This document shows positions 25,456-35,334 of a DNA stretch of 64,000 nt, one piece after another. The notes under the pieces were generated by a model that ran no database searches, had not been told where the DNA came from, and saw only the letters and a program-made list of their open reading frames with translations. Both the position numbers and the translations under genes were made by a program. The stretch covers positions 553,384 to 617,383 of the forward strand of contig JAHLKV010000003.1 of the NCBI GenBank assembly GCA_020444475.1, read 5' to 3'. Position 1 is the first letter of the stretch. The number at the start of each line of letters is the position of its first letter. Origin of the DNA: a bacterium (lineage in GTDB: Bacteria > Zixibacteria > MSB-5A5 > GN15 > FEB-12).

Positions 25456-26369
25456 AAGCCGAATCGGACCATCAGGCCGAGAGTACCCTCGGAATCGGTG
25501 GTCGGGACAATATCAAATCGTCTGTTCTCGTTCAGCCTGACAATTTCATCCGCTACAAACCAGCCGTAGACCAGTGCGAAGTAGACATCGGACGGCCAGT
25601 GCGAATCCGAGGCTACTCGCTGCACCGATACGGCGCCCGCTATGGAATACGACGCGACGGTGACCGGCAGGTAGTCGACATGGTGCGAGACGATGCGGGC
25701 GAGTTGGATCATGTTGGCTGCATGTCCGGATGGGAATGAGGTCCCGTCGCCGTTGAATGTGAACTCGCGGGAATCGTTGGCATCGCGCGGTCGCTCGCGC
25801 GAGGCGACGAAGTTGACGAGGTTTTTGAGCCCACCGGCGATGTAGTACGATTCAACCACGTCGGCTGCAAGCCAGGTCAGGCGATCGTAACCGGTGATAT
25901 AGCCAAGAGCGAGCGCGCCGAGGTAGAATTTGGCCGTCTTGCCGCCGTTGCCGGCCTGCTCGATATCCTCACCGAAATCTATGACGGCTTTCAGGGGCTG
26001 ATCGTGACGGCTCCGGACGACGGCGGCGTGGATGTCATCGTCGAAGGCGTACAGGATCCCCCCGACCGCAATGATTCCCCCCGCCCAGAGCGCCGTACGG
26101 GTATTGATTCGGGCCGGAGAGGAATAGATATGGGCGGCATCAAGCACCGTGGTCTTCCCTGCGTACCAGAGGTCGCCGAGAATCACAGGGTTCCTTCGAT
26201 TGGTACCAGAGGAGTCATCGGAGGCGACCTGCCGGAGAGATGCCATGTGCGCCAGTACCAGTCTTGATTGAGGCTGCACCCAATCGGAACGCTCGGCGGC
26301 TACAGCCGAGCAGCTTCCGAGCAGTCCGAAGCACAGGGCAAAGAGCAAGACGTCCTGGAATAGTCGCAT
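25452..26369 (-). CDS. PAP2-family phosphatase, exported or membrane-attached
   Basis: A 305-residue protein with an N-terminal signal sequence (LLFALCFGLLGSCSAVAA; the Cys could be a lipobox). The three phosphatase motifs are present: SRERPRD, SFPSGHA and SDSHWPSDV. It should remove phosphate from lipid or polyprenyl pyrophosphates on the periplasmic side. It is 30 bases downstream of the SDR gene on the same strand, so probably in its transcript. Confidence 0.85.
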   Translation of the reverse strand: MRLFQDVLLFALCFGLLGSCSAVAAERSDWVQPQSRLVLAHMASLRQVASDDSSGTNRRNPVILGDLWYAGKTTVLDAAHIYSSPARINTRTALWAGGIIAVGGILYAFDDDIHAAVVRSRHDQPLKAVIDFGEDIEQAGNGGKTAKFYLGALALGYITGYDRLTWLAADVVESYYIAGGLKNLVNFVASRERPRDANDSREFTFNGDGTSFPSGHAANMIQLARIVSHHVDYLPVTVASYSIAGAVSVQRVASDSHWPSDVYFALVYGWFVADEIVRLNENRRFDIVPTTDSEGTLGLMVRFGL

Positions 26370-26399
26370 GGTCCGACTCCGGTTTCTCAGGTGCGCGGT

Positions 26400-27155
26400 T
26401 CAGCCGCAGAGGACGGCGCCGCCGTTAACGTTGAGGATTTCGCCCGTCACGAATGTCGACAGGTCCGAGGCCAGGAACAGGATCGGCCCGGCAAGTTCCT
26501 CCGGACGGCCGACGCGTCCGAGCGGAATCTTGTCGACAATGGAACCGCGGCTGTCTTCGGCGATGGCGTCGCGGCTCATGTCGGTGAGCACCCAGCCGGG
26601 CGCGACGCAGTTCACTCGGATATTGTGCGGAGCCAGTTCGGCGGCCAGCGACTTGGTCAGGCTGATAAGGGCGCCCTTGGTGGAAGCGTACGAGGAGTGG
26701 AACGCCTCGCCGCGCTGACCGGCCGTCGATGCGATATTGATGATATTGCCGGACTTCTGGCGAACCATGTGGGGGACGGCGGCTTTGATCACCCAATAAC
26801 AGCCGTAGAGATTGATGTCGATTGTCTCGGCCAGGACGTCATCGGAGAGGTTGTCGATCGGGTCCTTCTTCCAGATGCCGGCGTTGTTCACGACGATATC
26901 TATCCGGCCGAAAGCGTCGATGACGCGATCCAGCATAGCGAACACTTCTTCGCGGGAGGCGATGTCTGCCCGGACGATCAGGGCGGTTCCGCCGGCTTGC
27001 TCAATTTCGGCCCTGACCTCTTCAGCGGCATCGAGCCGCTTGCCGTAGTGGATGGCGACCTTCGCGCCGGCTCTGGCGGCCATAACGGCGGTGGCGCGAC
27101 CGATCCCCCGGGAGCCGCCGGTAATCAGGATTACTTTGTCAGTAAGGTCTATCAT
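26400..27155 (-). CDS. SDR-family oxidoreductase, FabG-like
   Basis: A 251-residue classical short-chain dehydrogenase. TGGSRGIGRA binds NAD(P), VNNAGI follows, and the catalytic Ser-Tyr-Lys set lies in NIASTAG and YASTKGA. The C-terminal VTGEILNVNGGAV is the standard FabG ending. It is closest to 3-oxoacyl-ACP reductases, but no other fatty-acid genes are near, so the substrate is open. First gene of a likely two-gene unit with the PAP2 phosphatase. Confidence 0.88.
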   Translation of the reverse strand: MIDLTDKVILITGGSRGIGRATAVMAARAGAKVAIHYGKRLDAAEEVRAEIEQAGGTALIVRADIASREEVFAMLDRVIDAFGRIDIVVNNAGIWKKDPIDNLSDDVLAETIDINLYGCYWVIKAAVPHMVRQKSGNIINIASTAGQRGEAFHSSYASTKGALISLTKSLAAELAPHNIRVNCVAPGWVLTDMSRDAIAEDSRGSIVDKIPLGRVGRPEELAGPILFLASDLSTFVTGEILNVNGGAVLCG

Positions 27156-27311
27156 AGCAGGGTTCCATCTTGTATATGCTCCTGTGTGGAATTAACCTAG
27201 TCAGAAACGGCCGGAGGGGCAAGCGCGGATTGCATCGCCGGGCTTGCCCGAAAGGCCGAATATCTCTACCTTATGGCGAAGATATGGCGAGATCCGAGTG
27301 GAGCGGATGGG

Positions 27312-28742
27312 ATGAACAACGAAGATTTCAGGCAGCATGCGCACGATCTGGTTGACTGGATGGCCGACTACCTGGAGCAGGTGCGGAGGTACCCGGTCAA
27401 GGCGCAGACCGAACCGAGAGAGGTCCTTCGCCAGTTACCATTGGAGCCACCCGACCGTGCGGAGCCATTCGAGCGCCTGTTTGCCGATTTCGAGAGGATC
27501 ATTCTGCCCGGCATGACCCACTGGCAGCATCCGTCGTTTCATGCCTATTTCCCCGCCAACTCCAGTCCACCCTCGATCCTTGCCGAAATGATCATGGCGA
27601 CACTCGGCGCGCAGTGTATGAGCTGGGCGACCTCGCCGGCGGCGGCGGAGCTGGAAGAAGTCGTAATGGGTTGGCTTCGGCAGATGATCGGTTTGCCCAA
27701 AGGTTTCACCGGAGTGATCCAGGATACCGCCTCGACCGCCACGCTGTGTTCGCTGCTCACGGCACGGGAGCAGGTCACGAAATACGAGATCAATCGGCGC
27801 GGGTTCGACAACGATGATCGGTTTGCGGTCTACTGCTCGACCGAAACCCACTCGTCGATTGAGAAGGCCGTGAAGATAGCCGGTTTCGGCGCGGAGTCGC
27901 TTCGCAAACTGCCGGTTGATGACCGGTTTGCGATGCGGGCCGATTTGCTGGAGGAGGCTATCGAGGAAGACCGGCGGGCGGGTCGCATACCGTTGGCGGT
28001 GGTGGCGGCCCTGGGGACGACCGGGTCGACGGCGGTTGATCCGATCAGGGAGATCGGTGAGATCTGCCGGCGTCACGGGGTGTGGTTGCACGTCGACGCG
28101 GCCTATGCCGGCACGGCCTTGCTGCTTGATGCGTATCGCTGGATGTCTGAGGGCGTGGAGCTTGCGGACACCTTCGTGTTCAATCCCCACAAGTGGATGT
28201 TCACCAATTTCGACTGCTCGGCGTACTTCGTGAAGGATCCGGCCGCACTGGTACAGACATTCGAGATCCTGCCGGAGTATCTGAAAACCGGGGAATCCGA
28301 GCGGGTAAACAACTATCGCGATTGGGGCATTCAGCTCGGGCGGCGGTTCCGGGCGCTGAAGCTCTGGTTCGTAATTCGCACCTATGGTGTTGACGGGTTG
28401 CGGCAGAAGATTCGGGCACACATCAAGATGGCACAACGCGTGGTGACCCTGATCGAGCAACATCCCGAGTACGAATTGCTCGCACCGGCGCCGCTCAACG
28501 TCATCTGCTTTCGCTATCGGCCCGCGGATATCGACGATCCCGGGGCGCTCGACGCCCTCAATGAACGGCTGCTCGAGGCGGTGAATGCTACAGGCAAGGC
28601 GTACCTTACACATACGAAGCTCGACGGCCGCTACACGGTTCGGTTCGTGATCGGCCAGACACAGGTTACCGACGAAGATGTGTTGCGCACCTGGAAGCTG
28701 ATTACGGACTGCGCCGCTCTCTTGCGGCCACCGGCTCAGTAA
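27312..28742 (+). CDS. group II PLP-dependent decarboxylase, aromatic amino-acid type (1)
   Basis: A 476-residue enzyme. The start MNNEDFRQHAHDLVDWMADYLE is the typical beginning of the family, so ATG 27312 is preferred over the track's 27273. HWQHPSFHAYFPAN and AMSWATSP-like QCMSWATSPAAAELE form the substrate pocket. VDAAYAGTALL and the PLP lysine in FNPHKWMF are present. It resembles tryptophan/tyrosine/phenylalanine decarboxylases and would make aromatic amines such as tryptamine. It is followed after 34 bases by an S9 oligopeptidase gene, probably co-transcribed. Confidence 0.87.
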   Translation: MNNEDFRQHAHDLVDWMADYLEQVRRYPVKAQTEPREVLRQLPLEPPDRAEPFERLFADFERIILPGMTHWQHPSFHAYFPANSSPPSILAEMIMATLGAQCMSWATSPAAAELEEVVMGWLRQMIGLPKGFTGVIQDTASTATLCSLLTAREQVTKYEINRRGFDNDDRFAVYCSTETHSSIEKAVKIAGFGAESLRKLPVDDRFAMRADLLEEAIEEDRRAGRIPLAVVAALGTTGSTAVDPIREIGEICRRHGVWLHVDAAYAGTALLLDAYRWMSEGVELADTFVFNPHKWMFTNFDCSAYFVKDPAALVQTFEILPEYLKTGESERVNNYRDWGIQLGRRFRALKLWFVIRTYGVDGLRQKIRAHIKMAQRVVTLIEQHPEYELLAPAPLNVICFRYRPADIDDPGALDALNERLLEAVNATGKAYLTHTKLDGRYTVRFVIGQTQVTDEDVLRTWKLITDCAALLRPPAQ

Positions 28743-28776
28743 CGGACGGACACCCGATCTCTCCAAGAGCGTTTTC

Positions 28777-30762
28777 ATGGACAAGCATTACTGGCTGCAC
28801 GATAAGGAGAATCCCGAGGTCCTTCGCTTCCTGCGAGAGGAAAACGAGTACGCCCGGCGGGTGATGCAGCATACGACGGAACTCCAGAAATCGTTGTACC
28901 GTGAGATGCGGGCTCGAATCGATGAAGAGGACGTTTCCGTACCGGTTCGCGACGGTGATCATTTCTATTACCGCCGCACTGAGCCGGGCCGGCAATACTA
29001 TCTGTACTGCCGTCGGGCAAGGGAGCCCCGCGCCGCGGAAGAGGTTGTGCTGGACCTGAATGAGGTGGCTCGCGGCTACGATTACTGCGATCTGGGAACG
29101 TACGCGGTCAGTCCGGATCACTCGATGCTGGCGTGGTCTGCGGATACGTCCGGAAACGAGCGCTATACGCTCCGCTTCAAGAATCTTGACACCGGCGAAG
29201 AGCTTGATGACGTCCTCACCGACGTCCACTGGCAGGCACGATGGGCCAACGACAGCAGCACGCTTTTCTATACGACGCTCGACGATACCATGCGCCCCTA
29301 TCGACTCTGGAGACATCGTATCGGCACGTCGCAGACCGATGACGCGCTGGTGTACGAGGAGCCTGACCTCGCGTTTCGACTGCGCCTCACCCGCACACGC
29401 AGCGGACGGTACCTGTTGCTTCGCCTGGAAAGTCAGGTGACCACCGAAGTTCATGTACTCGATGCCGACAATCCGGATGATCCGTTTCGGCTGGTGCAAC
29501 CGCGCAGTCCAGGAGTCGAGTATTACCTGTTACATCATGGCGATCGCTTCTTCATCCTGACCAACCACGAGGCAATGAACTTTAAGCTGGCGGAAGCGCC
29601 GGTCGGCCGGGCATCCTGCGAGAATTGGCGCGATGTCGTTGCGCACCGCGAGACCGTCCTCATTGAGGATGCTGAGGTGTTCGCCAACCATCTGGTGCTG
29701 TTCGAGCGGGAGTCGGCGCAGCTGCGCGTCAGAGTTATAGACCTGCGCAGCCGCGATCAGCACGTTGTCGCGTTCGATGAGTCATTGTATACGATATGGA
29801 GCGGACGGAACCCCGAATTCGATACTCATATCATCCGCCTCGTTTACAGCTCGCTGGTAACTCCCCGAACAGTCATAGACTACAACATGGAAGAGCGGAC
29901 GTTTGTGTTTCGCAAGCGGGAGATTGTCATGGGTGGCTACGAGGCCAGTGAGTACCACTCCGAGAGGCTGTATGTGCCGACGTCCGATGAGACTCTCGTG
30001 CCGGTCTCGATCGTCTACAAGAAGGGGCTGAAACGCGACGGTTCAAATCCGCTGGTCCTGTACGGATACGGCGCGTATGGTGAAAGTCAGGATCCCGAGT
30101 TCGAGTCAGCCCGCCTTAGCCTGCTCGATCGGGGTTTCATATATGCTATCGCGCACGTACGGGGTGGTTCCGAGATGGGTCGGCAATGGTATGAAGACGG
30201 CAAACTCGACAAGAAGATCAACACCTTCACCGACTTCATTGATTGCGCCGAGTACCTGATTGCAGAGGGGTATACGTCTTCGGAGCGGTTGGTGATCGAA
30301 GGCTTTAGTGCCGGCGGCTTGCTGATCGGCGCGGTGGTCAATATGCGTCCGGATCTATTCGCGGCCGCGATCGCTGATGTCCCGTTTGTTGATGTCGTCA
30401 ATACGATGATGGATGAATCGATTCCGTTGACGGTCAATGAGTACGAGGAGTGGGGCAATCCGGTCCGCAAGGACGTGCGTGAATATCTTCGCTCATATTC
30501 ACCGGTCGACAATGTTCGCCCTCAGGAATATCCTCATATGCTGGTGCTGGCGGGGTTCAACGATCCACGGGTGCACTACTGGGAGCCCGCCAAGTGGACC
30601 CTGAAACTCCGGCAGTTCAAGACCGACGACAATCTACTGCTCCTGCTGACTCGTTTCGATGCCGGTCACTTCGGCCCGACCGGTCGCTATGAGTACCTGC
30701 GGGAGTACGCGTTCGAGCTGGCGTTTATTCTCGAGGTGCTCGGCTTGATCGAGGAAGACTGA
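28777..30762 (+). CDS. S9-family prolyl oligopeptidase / oligopeptidase B-like
   Basis: A 661-residue serine peptidase with a beta-propeller (about 60-390) and an alpha/beta-hydrolase domain. The catalytic triad is Ser in IEGFSAGGLL, Asp in GFNDPRV and His in DAGHFGPTGR. GYGAYG is the oxyanion element. The N terminus begins at YWLHDKENPEV, a little shorter than most oligopeptidase B proteins, and no signal peptide is seen, so it is cytoplasmic. It cleaves short peptides, giving amino acids that the neighbouring decarboxylase could use. Confidence 0.88.
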   Translation: MDKHYWLHDKENPEVLRFLREENEYARRVMQHTTELQKSLYREMRARIDEEDVSVPVRDGDHFYYRRTEPGRQYYLYCRRAREPRAAEEVVLDLNEVARGYDYCDLGTYAVSPDHSMLAWSADTSGNERYTLRFKNLDTGEELDDVLTDVHWQARWANDSSTLFYTTLDDTMRPYRLWRHRIGTSQTDDALVYEEPDLAFRLRLTRTRSGRYLLLRLESQVTTEVHVLDADNPDDPFRLVQPRSPGVEYYLLHHGDRFFILTNHEAMNFKLAEAPVGRASCENWRDVVAHRETVLIEDAEVFANHLVLFERESAQLRVRVIDLRSRDQHVVAFDESLYTIWSGRNPEFDTHIIRLVYSSLVTPRTVIDYNMEERTFVFRKREIVMGGYEASEYHSERLYVPTSDETLVPVSIVYKKGLKRDGSNPLVLYGYGAYGESQDPEFESARLSLLDRGFIYAIAHVRGGSEMGRQWYEDGKLDKKINTFTDFIDCAEYLIAEGYTSSERLVIEGFSAGGLLIGAVVNMRPDLFAAAIADVPFVDVVNTMMDESIPLTVNEYEEWGNPVRKDVREYLRSYSPVDNVRPQEYPHMLVLAGFNDPRVHYWEPAKWTLKLRQFKTDDNLLLLLTRFDAGHFGPTGRYEYLREYAFELAFILEVLGLIEED

Positions 30763-30778
30763 GCGACGGCGGTCGGGG

Positions 30779-31243
30779 TCACTGGTCGCCGTACAATTTC
30801 TCGCAAAGCTTTGAAAACGCCTTTCGCTCGGCTGCGGTCAGTTTCTTTTCGACATGTCGATAGATCCGTTGAATGGCGGGCTCCATCTTCTCCAGCAAGG
30901 CGAGTCCCCGGGGAGTGATTCTGGCTATCGAGAGGCGACTATCGATCGGAGATTTCCCGCGAACGACCAGCTTCAGGCGGGCAAGGCGGTCCAACAGCCG
31001 GGTGACATCGGGGGCGCGCTCGAGCATTCGGTCGGCGATATCATAGCGGGCGTACCCTTCGGGATAGGCCCCCCGCAAAATGCGAAGGACATTGTACTGG
31101 GGTTGCGAGATGCCGAAGTTTTCACAGGCGTCGACCAGCAGCTGCGAAAGGTAATCGGACGTGATGAGGGTATTGAGGATGACTTCCTGGGCAGCGCTTT
31201 CGAATCGTTTCTGTTTGATTCGCTGTTTGAGTATTTTTCCCAC
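30779..31243 (-). CDS. MarR-family transcriptional regulator
   Basis: A 154-residue winged-helix protein. FGISQPQYNVLRILRGAYPEG, YARYDIADRMLERAPDVTRLLDRL (recognition helix) and the wing DSRLSIARITPRGLALLEKM are classic MarR. GTG start at 31243; the ribosome site is weak. Convergent with the S9 gene and divergent from the DUF1761 gene, whose promoter region it probably controls together with its own. Confidence 0.83.
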   Translation of the reverse strand: MGKILKQRIKQKRFESAAQEVILNTLITSDYLSQLLVDACENFGISQPQYNVLRILRGAYPEGYARYDIADRMLERAPDVTRLLDRLARLKLVVRGKSPIDSRLSIARITPRGLALLEKMEPAIQRIYRHVEKKLTAAERKAFSKLCEKLYGDQ

Positions 31244-31420
31244 GAGGACAAATTATGTCACCGGGATCGGATGAGCAACTGCAAAAAGCCGGCGCCCGCG
31301 GGCCGTCGGCAAGCCCCAATCAGGGACTCACCGCGTCTTTTTTCTTGCTTCGGCACAACCATTTCCCTACCGTGAGACTACAGGTAGTCACTTGTCTCTC
31401 AGTCAGAAGGAATCAACTCA

Positions 31421-31831
31421 ATGGAACCGCTTACGATCAACTATTGGGCGGTAGTGGTAGCAGGTCTTGCTTACACTATCCTGGGGGCAGTCTGGTACTC
31501 GATGGCGTTGTTTGGAAACGCCTGGATGGCGGGAATCGGCAAAAGCAAGGAGCAGGTGCAAGCCGACTTTTCGGCGTTAAACATGCTCTGGGCCTTTGTC
31601 GGCTCATGTATCGCGGCCTACGGACTGGCGCGTGTCATGCTCTGGAGCGGTGAGATTTCGATAGGTCGTGGTGTGATGGTGAGTCTCGTGGCCGGGGTCT
31701 GCTTCGTGTTTGTCGCCATGGGCGTAAACGATCTGTTCGAGAGACGCCCCATTCAGCTCTTCTTCATCAACGCCGTCTACCATCTGGTCAGCTTCGTAGT
31801 GATGGGCGTCATTCTCGGCGTCTGGCACTGA
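31421..31831 (+). CDS. DUF1761 integral membrane protein
   Basis: A 136-residue protein with four predicted membrane helices. INYWAVVVAGLAYTILGAVWYSMALFGNAWM at the N terminus is the hallmark of DUF1761. Function is unknown for the family. It sits in the inner membrane, divergent from the MarR regulator and convergent with the beta-barrel gene. Confidence 0.82.
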   Translation: MEPLTINYWAVVVAGLAYTILGAVWYSMALFGNAWMAGIGKSKEQVQADFSALNMLWAFVGSCIAAYGLARVMLWSGEISIGRGVMVSLVAGVCFVFVAMGVNDLFERRPIQLFFINAVYHLVSFVVMGVILGVWH

Positions 31832-31858
31832 TCGCGAAACGCACGAAGGTTGATAACC

Positions 31859-32515
31859 TCAAAGGCGGTTGTCGCCGAAGAGATAGCTGAAACTGATCGC
31901 GAAATCCGGTCCGCTGTGATTCACCCGGGCTCCTACGGGTTCCTCGAAATCGCTCATGAACAGGTAGCCGGTCGAGAAGCCGAGCATGGTATGACGTCCG
32001 AGTTGGAGGTCGTAGCCGGCGCCCAATCGTCCTCCGAACGCACCGTGAGTGGCGGATTCGTACAGCACTGCCTGATAGATTTCGGTGCGCTCCTCTTTGC
32101 CGATCACCGGTCCGGCCGCAATCGACAAGAACGGTCGACCTCGCCTGCCGTAGGTTGATGGCGGGAGATAGTATTTGAGACCGAGCAGGGCCGTCGTTAC
32201 CGACGACGTGCTGGTGTTGACGCCGGTGACGCCGTTCGAGACTCCGATGTTGACTGTCCGTGCGGCAAATTGTACGGTCAGGGCCGAGGACTCTGACATC
32301 CAATAGTTGAATCCAAGACCACCAAGAAACCCCGCGGCATCAACGTCGACATCGACGCCGCTATAGTTCACATCAGCGGTCGATCCAAGTCTGACGGCGG
32401 CACCGAGACTGAGTTCGATGCCGTAGCGGCCGTCCAGCGGCTGAGCATCGGCGATCCCGTCCACGGTCAGCACCAGAACGACGGCTGCCAGTATCTGCAC
32501 GATTCTTGTCTTCAC
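31859..32515 (-). CDS. small outer-membrane beta-barrel protein
   Basis: A 218-residue protein with a signal peptide (MKTRIVQILAAVVLVLTVDGIADA). Alternating hydrophobic strands and an aromatic near-terminal pattern (FAISFSYLFGDNRL) fit an eight-stranded OmpA/OmpW-like barrel. No periplasmic domain is present. Function is not evident. Confidence 0.72.
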   Translation of the reverse strand: MKTRIVQILAAVVLVLTVDGIADAQPLDGRYGIELSLGAAVRLGSTADVNYSGVDVDVDAAGFLGGLGFNYWMSESSALTVQFAARTVNIGVSNGVTGVNTSTSSVTTALLGLKYYLPPSTYGRRGRPFLSIAAGPVIGKEERTEIYQAVLYESATHGAFGGRLGAGYDLQLGRHTMLGFSTGYLFMSDFEEPVGARVNHSGPDFAISFSYLFGDNRL

Positions 32516-32906
32516 GATTCACCACTCCACAGCAACGTCTTCCGAGACAAACGACATATTCGCATAACTTGCGATCACTGCTCGCCGGGCACCCGGAAAG
32601 GCCGAAGATACAAAGTATCCTGGAGCAGGCGCTATCATTTGTATACGGGTAACCCGCGCAGATGTTGCGTGTCGTGGACAAACGAGTCGCCGCTATTCGC
32701 AGGCTCTGAAAGCCTGTCCAGCTTTCCTGAAACAAGCGGTCGCAGGGATTCGTATACCCGTCGACAAGAGCAAATCGTGGGCTACGCTGAGCCGCTGTGG
32801 AGAGCAGTCCACAGCGGAATCCTCTTAGGATTCGCCGACATCGACAGTAGCCGAACACTGCGCTGCCTGAAGAAACAACCGGCAGCGTACCTGCAGGAGT
32901 ATGCCT
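32516..32906. other. divergent intergenic region between two outer-membrane genes
   Basis: About 390 bases hold the upstream regions of the barrel gene and the DUF5916 gene. I see no convincing promoter or gene; the small ORFs called here are shadows or chance frames. Confidence 0.5.
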
Positions 32907-35267
32907 ATGACTACCGCTGGTATTTCTCGAACCGGAAGACGGTTGGCTGTGGTGTTGGTTCTTTCACTAGCTGCCGTTTGGCTCCTCTGTGCGGACGTGC
33001 TGCTCGCCAAGCCCGTCTACAATCCTGAAGTGACCGTAACACGGGCCGACAGCAGAATCAACATTGACGGTGACGTTGCGGACAAGGCCTGGCTGTCCGC
33101 TTCGACTGTCTCTGAGTTTACCGAGCGTTACCCCGGAGACAACACCGAGCCGGATGTCGATACGCGTACCCTGGTGACTTACGATGACAAGTACCTCTAT
33201 GTCGCCTTCGTATGTCTCGATGATCCTGCCTCGGTGCGCGCGACGATGTGTCAGCGCGACCAGTTCAGCGGAAACGACGCGGTTGGTTTAATGATCGACA
33301 CGTATGGTGACGCGTCGTGGGCGTATCAGTTCTATGTCAATCCGTACGGTATACAGAAAGACTATCTGTGGACGAGCATTGTCGGCGAGGATTCCGGTTT
33401 CGATCTGATCTGGGAATCGGCTGCTCAGATAACTGACTCCGGATATCAGGTCGAGATAGCGGTGCCGTTCGCGAGTCTTCGCTTCCCCAACCGGGATGTG
33501 CAGTCGTGGAAGATAAACTTCGAGCGGATCCGTCCCCGCGAAAGTTACCATCAGTATTCGTGGGCGGCGCGCGATCGCAATGAGCCCTGCTGGCCGTGCC
33601 AGTGGGGGACCGGCGACGGCATCAGCAGTGTCCAGCCGGGCAAAGGTCTCGAACTGCTGCCGACCTATGTGGCGTTCCAATCCGGCTCGCTCTCGGATCC
33701 GGGCAATCCCGCCTCGAGCTTCGACAACCAGGACGTTCAGGGCGAGATGTCGCTCGGTGGGAAATACGCGCTCTCGTCGGACATGACCATGGAAGCTACC
33801 TACAATCCCGACTTCAGCCAGATTGAATCTGATGCGGCGCAGGTTGACGTGAACACGACCATTGCGCTGTTTTTCCCGGAGCGGCGGCCCTTCTTTCAGG
33901 AAGGGGCCGATGTCTTCCGTACACCGTTTAACTCGTTTTACACGCGGACCGTGAACGATCCGGAGTATGCGGTGAAATTCGTCAGTCGCAAGTCCGGATT
34001 TACGCTGGGCGTTATGTCGGCTCAGGACGAAAACACCGCCTACGTTATTCCGCTCGAAGAGCGTTCCGAGTTGGTGGTGACCGGTCGAAGCTGGGTGAAT
34101 GTCGTACGGGGATCGAAGCCCTTCGGTGATGCCTCACAGGTGGGTTTCATCCTGACCGATCGGCGGCTGGAGGGCGGCGGCTACGGCACCATTGCCTCGG
34201 TGGACGGCTCTCTGCGGCTGACCCCGACCTATCGTTTCAATGGGCAGTTTGTTTCGAGTTTCACCGGCGAGCCGAACAGCCCGGGGGCCAGTGCGCGTCT
34301 TAATGGCGTCCTGTTCGACCAGGGAAGCCGAACGGCGGTATTCGACGGAGAGTCGTTCAGCGGCAACGCTGGCTATGCCAGCCTTCAGCGACGGGCGCGT
34401 GACTGGAACTTCAATATCACCTATAGCCAGGTTGATCCGGCGTATCGGACGGAGACCGGCTATGATCCGTGGGTGGACTATCGCGACGGTGATATCGGTA
34501 CCTGGTACAACATCTATCCGGAGAGTGGTCCGTTCCAGCAGATTCAGCAGCAGGTCTCCGTTAACGGTCGTTGGCAGTATGACGGAACCCGTAAGTGGCT
34601 CTACCAGAACGCCAACTTCCGCGCCGATCTGCGCTGGGCGCAAACCTATGTTCAGGTCAATGCGTTCCGCGGCACGGAGACATGGACGAGCCGTCTGGAT
34701 GCATCGCGGTTTGTCGACTATGGAACTCTCTATGGAGCCGAGCTCAATTTCGGTGGTCACCTCAGCCATCAGATGGGCTACAATATTTCGCTGAACCGGC
34801 GGCGTGAAGTCGCTCGATTCGCCGAGGCGGTCGGCAATCAGAATACAGTGGCGGTATCGCTTGATTTCAAGCCGATTGACAGGCTGGTTATCGAGCCGGA
34901 CTTCCAGTATGTGCGCTCGACGCATCTCGAGTCAGACCGTGAGTTGTACCGGCAGTATATCGTACGTACGAAGCTGAGCCTGCAACTGAACCGTGAGTTG
35001 TCGGTCCGCCTGATCGTGCAGCACGATAACTCGAAGGCGGCTTTGTACCAGGGTGAGACTGCGAACGGACCGGCGTATTACGACTGGAGTGACCAGACAT
35101 GGGAGATTGATCCTCTGATCACCTATCGTCTCAGCTCGTTCTCGGTGCTGCATGCAGGATCGACCCACAGCTTCGATTTCTTCCCCGAAACCGAACAGGT
35201 GGGCAACACCTGGAAACTCAATGCTCGCCAGTTTTTCATAAAGCTGCAATACCTGTTCCAGGTATAG
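32907..35267 (+). CDS. CBM9-like / DUF5916 outer-membrane-associated protein
   Basis: A 786-residue protein with a signal peptide (LAVVLVLSLAAVWLLCADVLLA). The N-terminal family 9 carbohydrate-binding-like domain (RINIDGDVADKAWL to about 240) is followed by DUF5916, with FFPERRPFFQEGADVF as a landmark and many beta strands ending in aromatic FIKLQYLFQV. The second half probably forms an outer-membrane barrel. ATG 32907 is chosen because AGGAG lies 7 bases before it but only 1 base before the track's 32901. Likely binds or imports a glycan or peptide; substrate unknown. Confidence 0.83.
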   Translation: MTTAGISRTGRRLAVVLVLSLAAVWLLCADVLLAKPVYNPEVTVTRADSRINIDGDVADKAWLSASTVSEFTERYPGDNTEPDVDTRTLVTYDDKYLYVAFVCLDDPASVRATMCQRDQFSGNDAVGLMIDTYGDASWAYQFYVNPYGIQKDYLWTSIVGEDSGFDLIWESAAQITDSGYQVEIAVPFASLRFPNRDVQSWKINFERIRPRESYHQYSWAARDRNEPCWPCQWGTGDGISSVQPGKGLELLPTYVAFQSGSLSDPGNPASSFDNQDVQGEMSLGGKYALSSDMTMEATYNPDFSQIESDAAQVDVNTTIALFFPERRPFFQEGADVFRTPFNSFYTRTVNDPEYAVKFVSRKSGFTLGVMSAQDENTAYVIPLEERSELVVTGRSWVNVVRGSKPFGDASQVGFILTDRRLEGGGYGTIASVDGSLRLTPTYRFNGQFVSSFTGEPNSPGASARLNGVLFDQGSRTAVFDGESFSGNAGYASLQRRARDWNFNITYSQVDPAYRTETGYDPWVDYRDGDIGTWYNIYPESGPFQQIQQQVSVNGRWQYDGTRKWLYQNANFRADLRWAQTYVQVNAFRGTETWTSRLDASRFVDYGTLYGAELNFGGHLSHQMGYNISLNRRREVARFAEAVGNQNTVAVSLDFKPIDRLVIEPDFQYVRSTHLESDRELYRQYIVRTKLSLQLNRELSVRLIVQHDNSKAALYQGETANGPAYYDWSDQTWEIDPLITYRLSSFSVLHAGSTHSFDFFPETEQVGNTWKLNARQFFIKLQYLFQV

Positions 35268-35275
35268 AAGACCGA

Positions 35276-35305
35276 AGGCCGCCCGAGTTTGCACCCGGGC
35301 GGCCT
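35276..35305 (+). terminator. hairpin after the DUF5916 gene
   Basis: AGGCCGCCCG and CGGGCGGCCT form a 10-bp stem with a 10-base loop between convergent genes. It lacks a T run. Confidence 0.55.
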
Positions 35306-35334
35306 GTTCGCTGATCTGCTTTAATCCTCGTTGT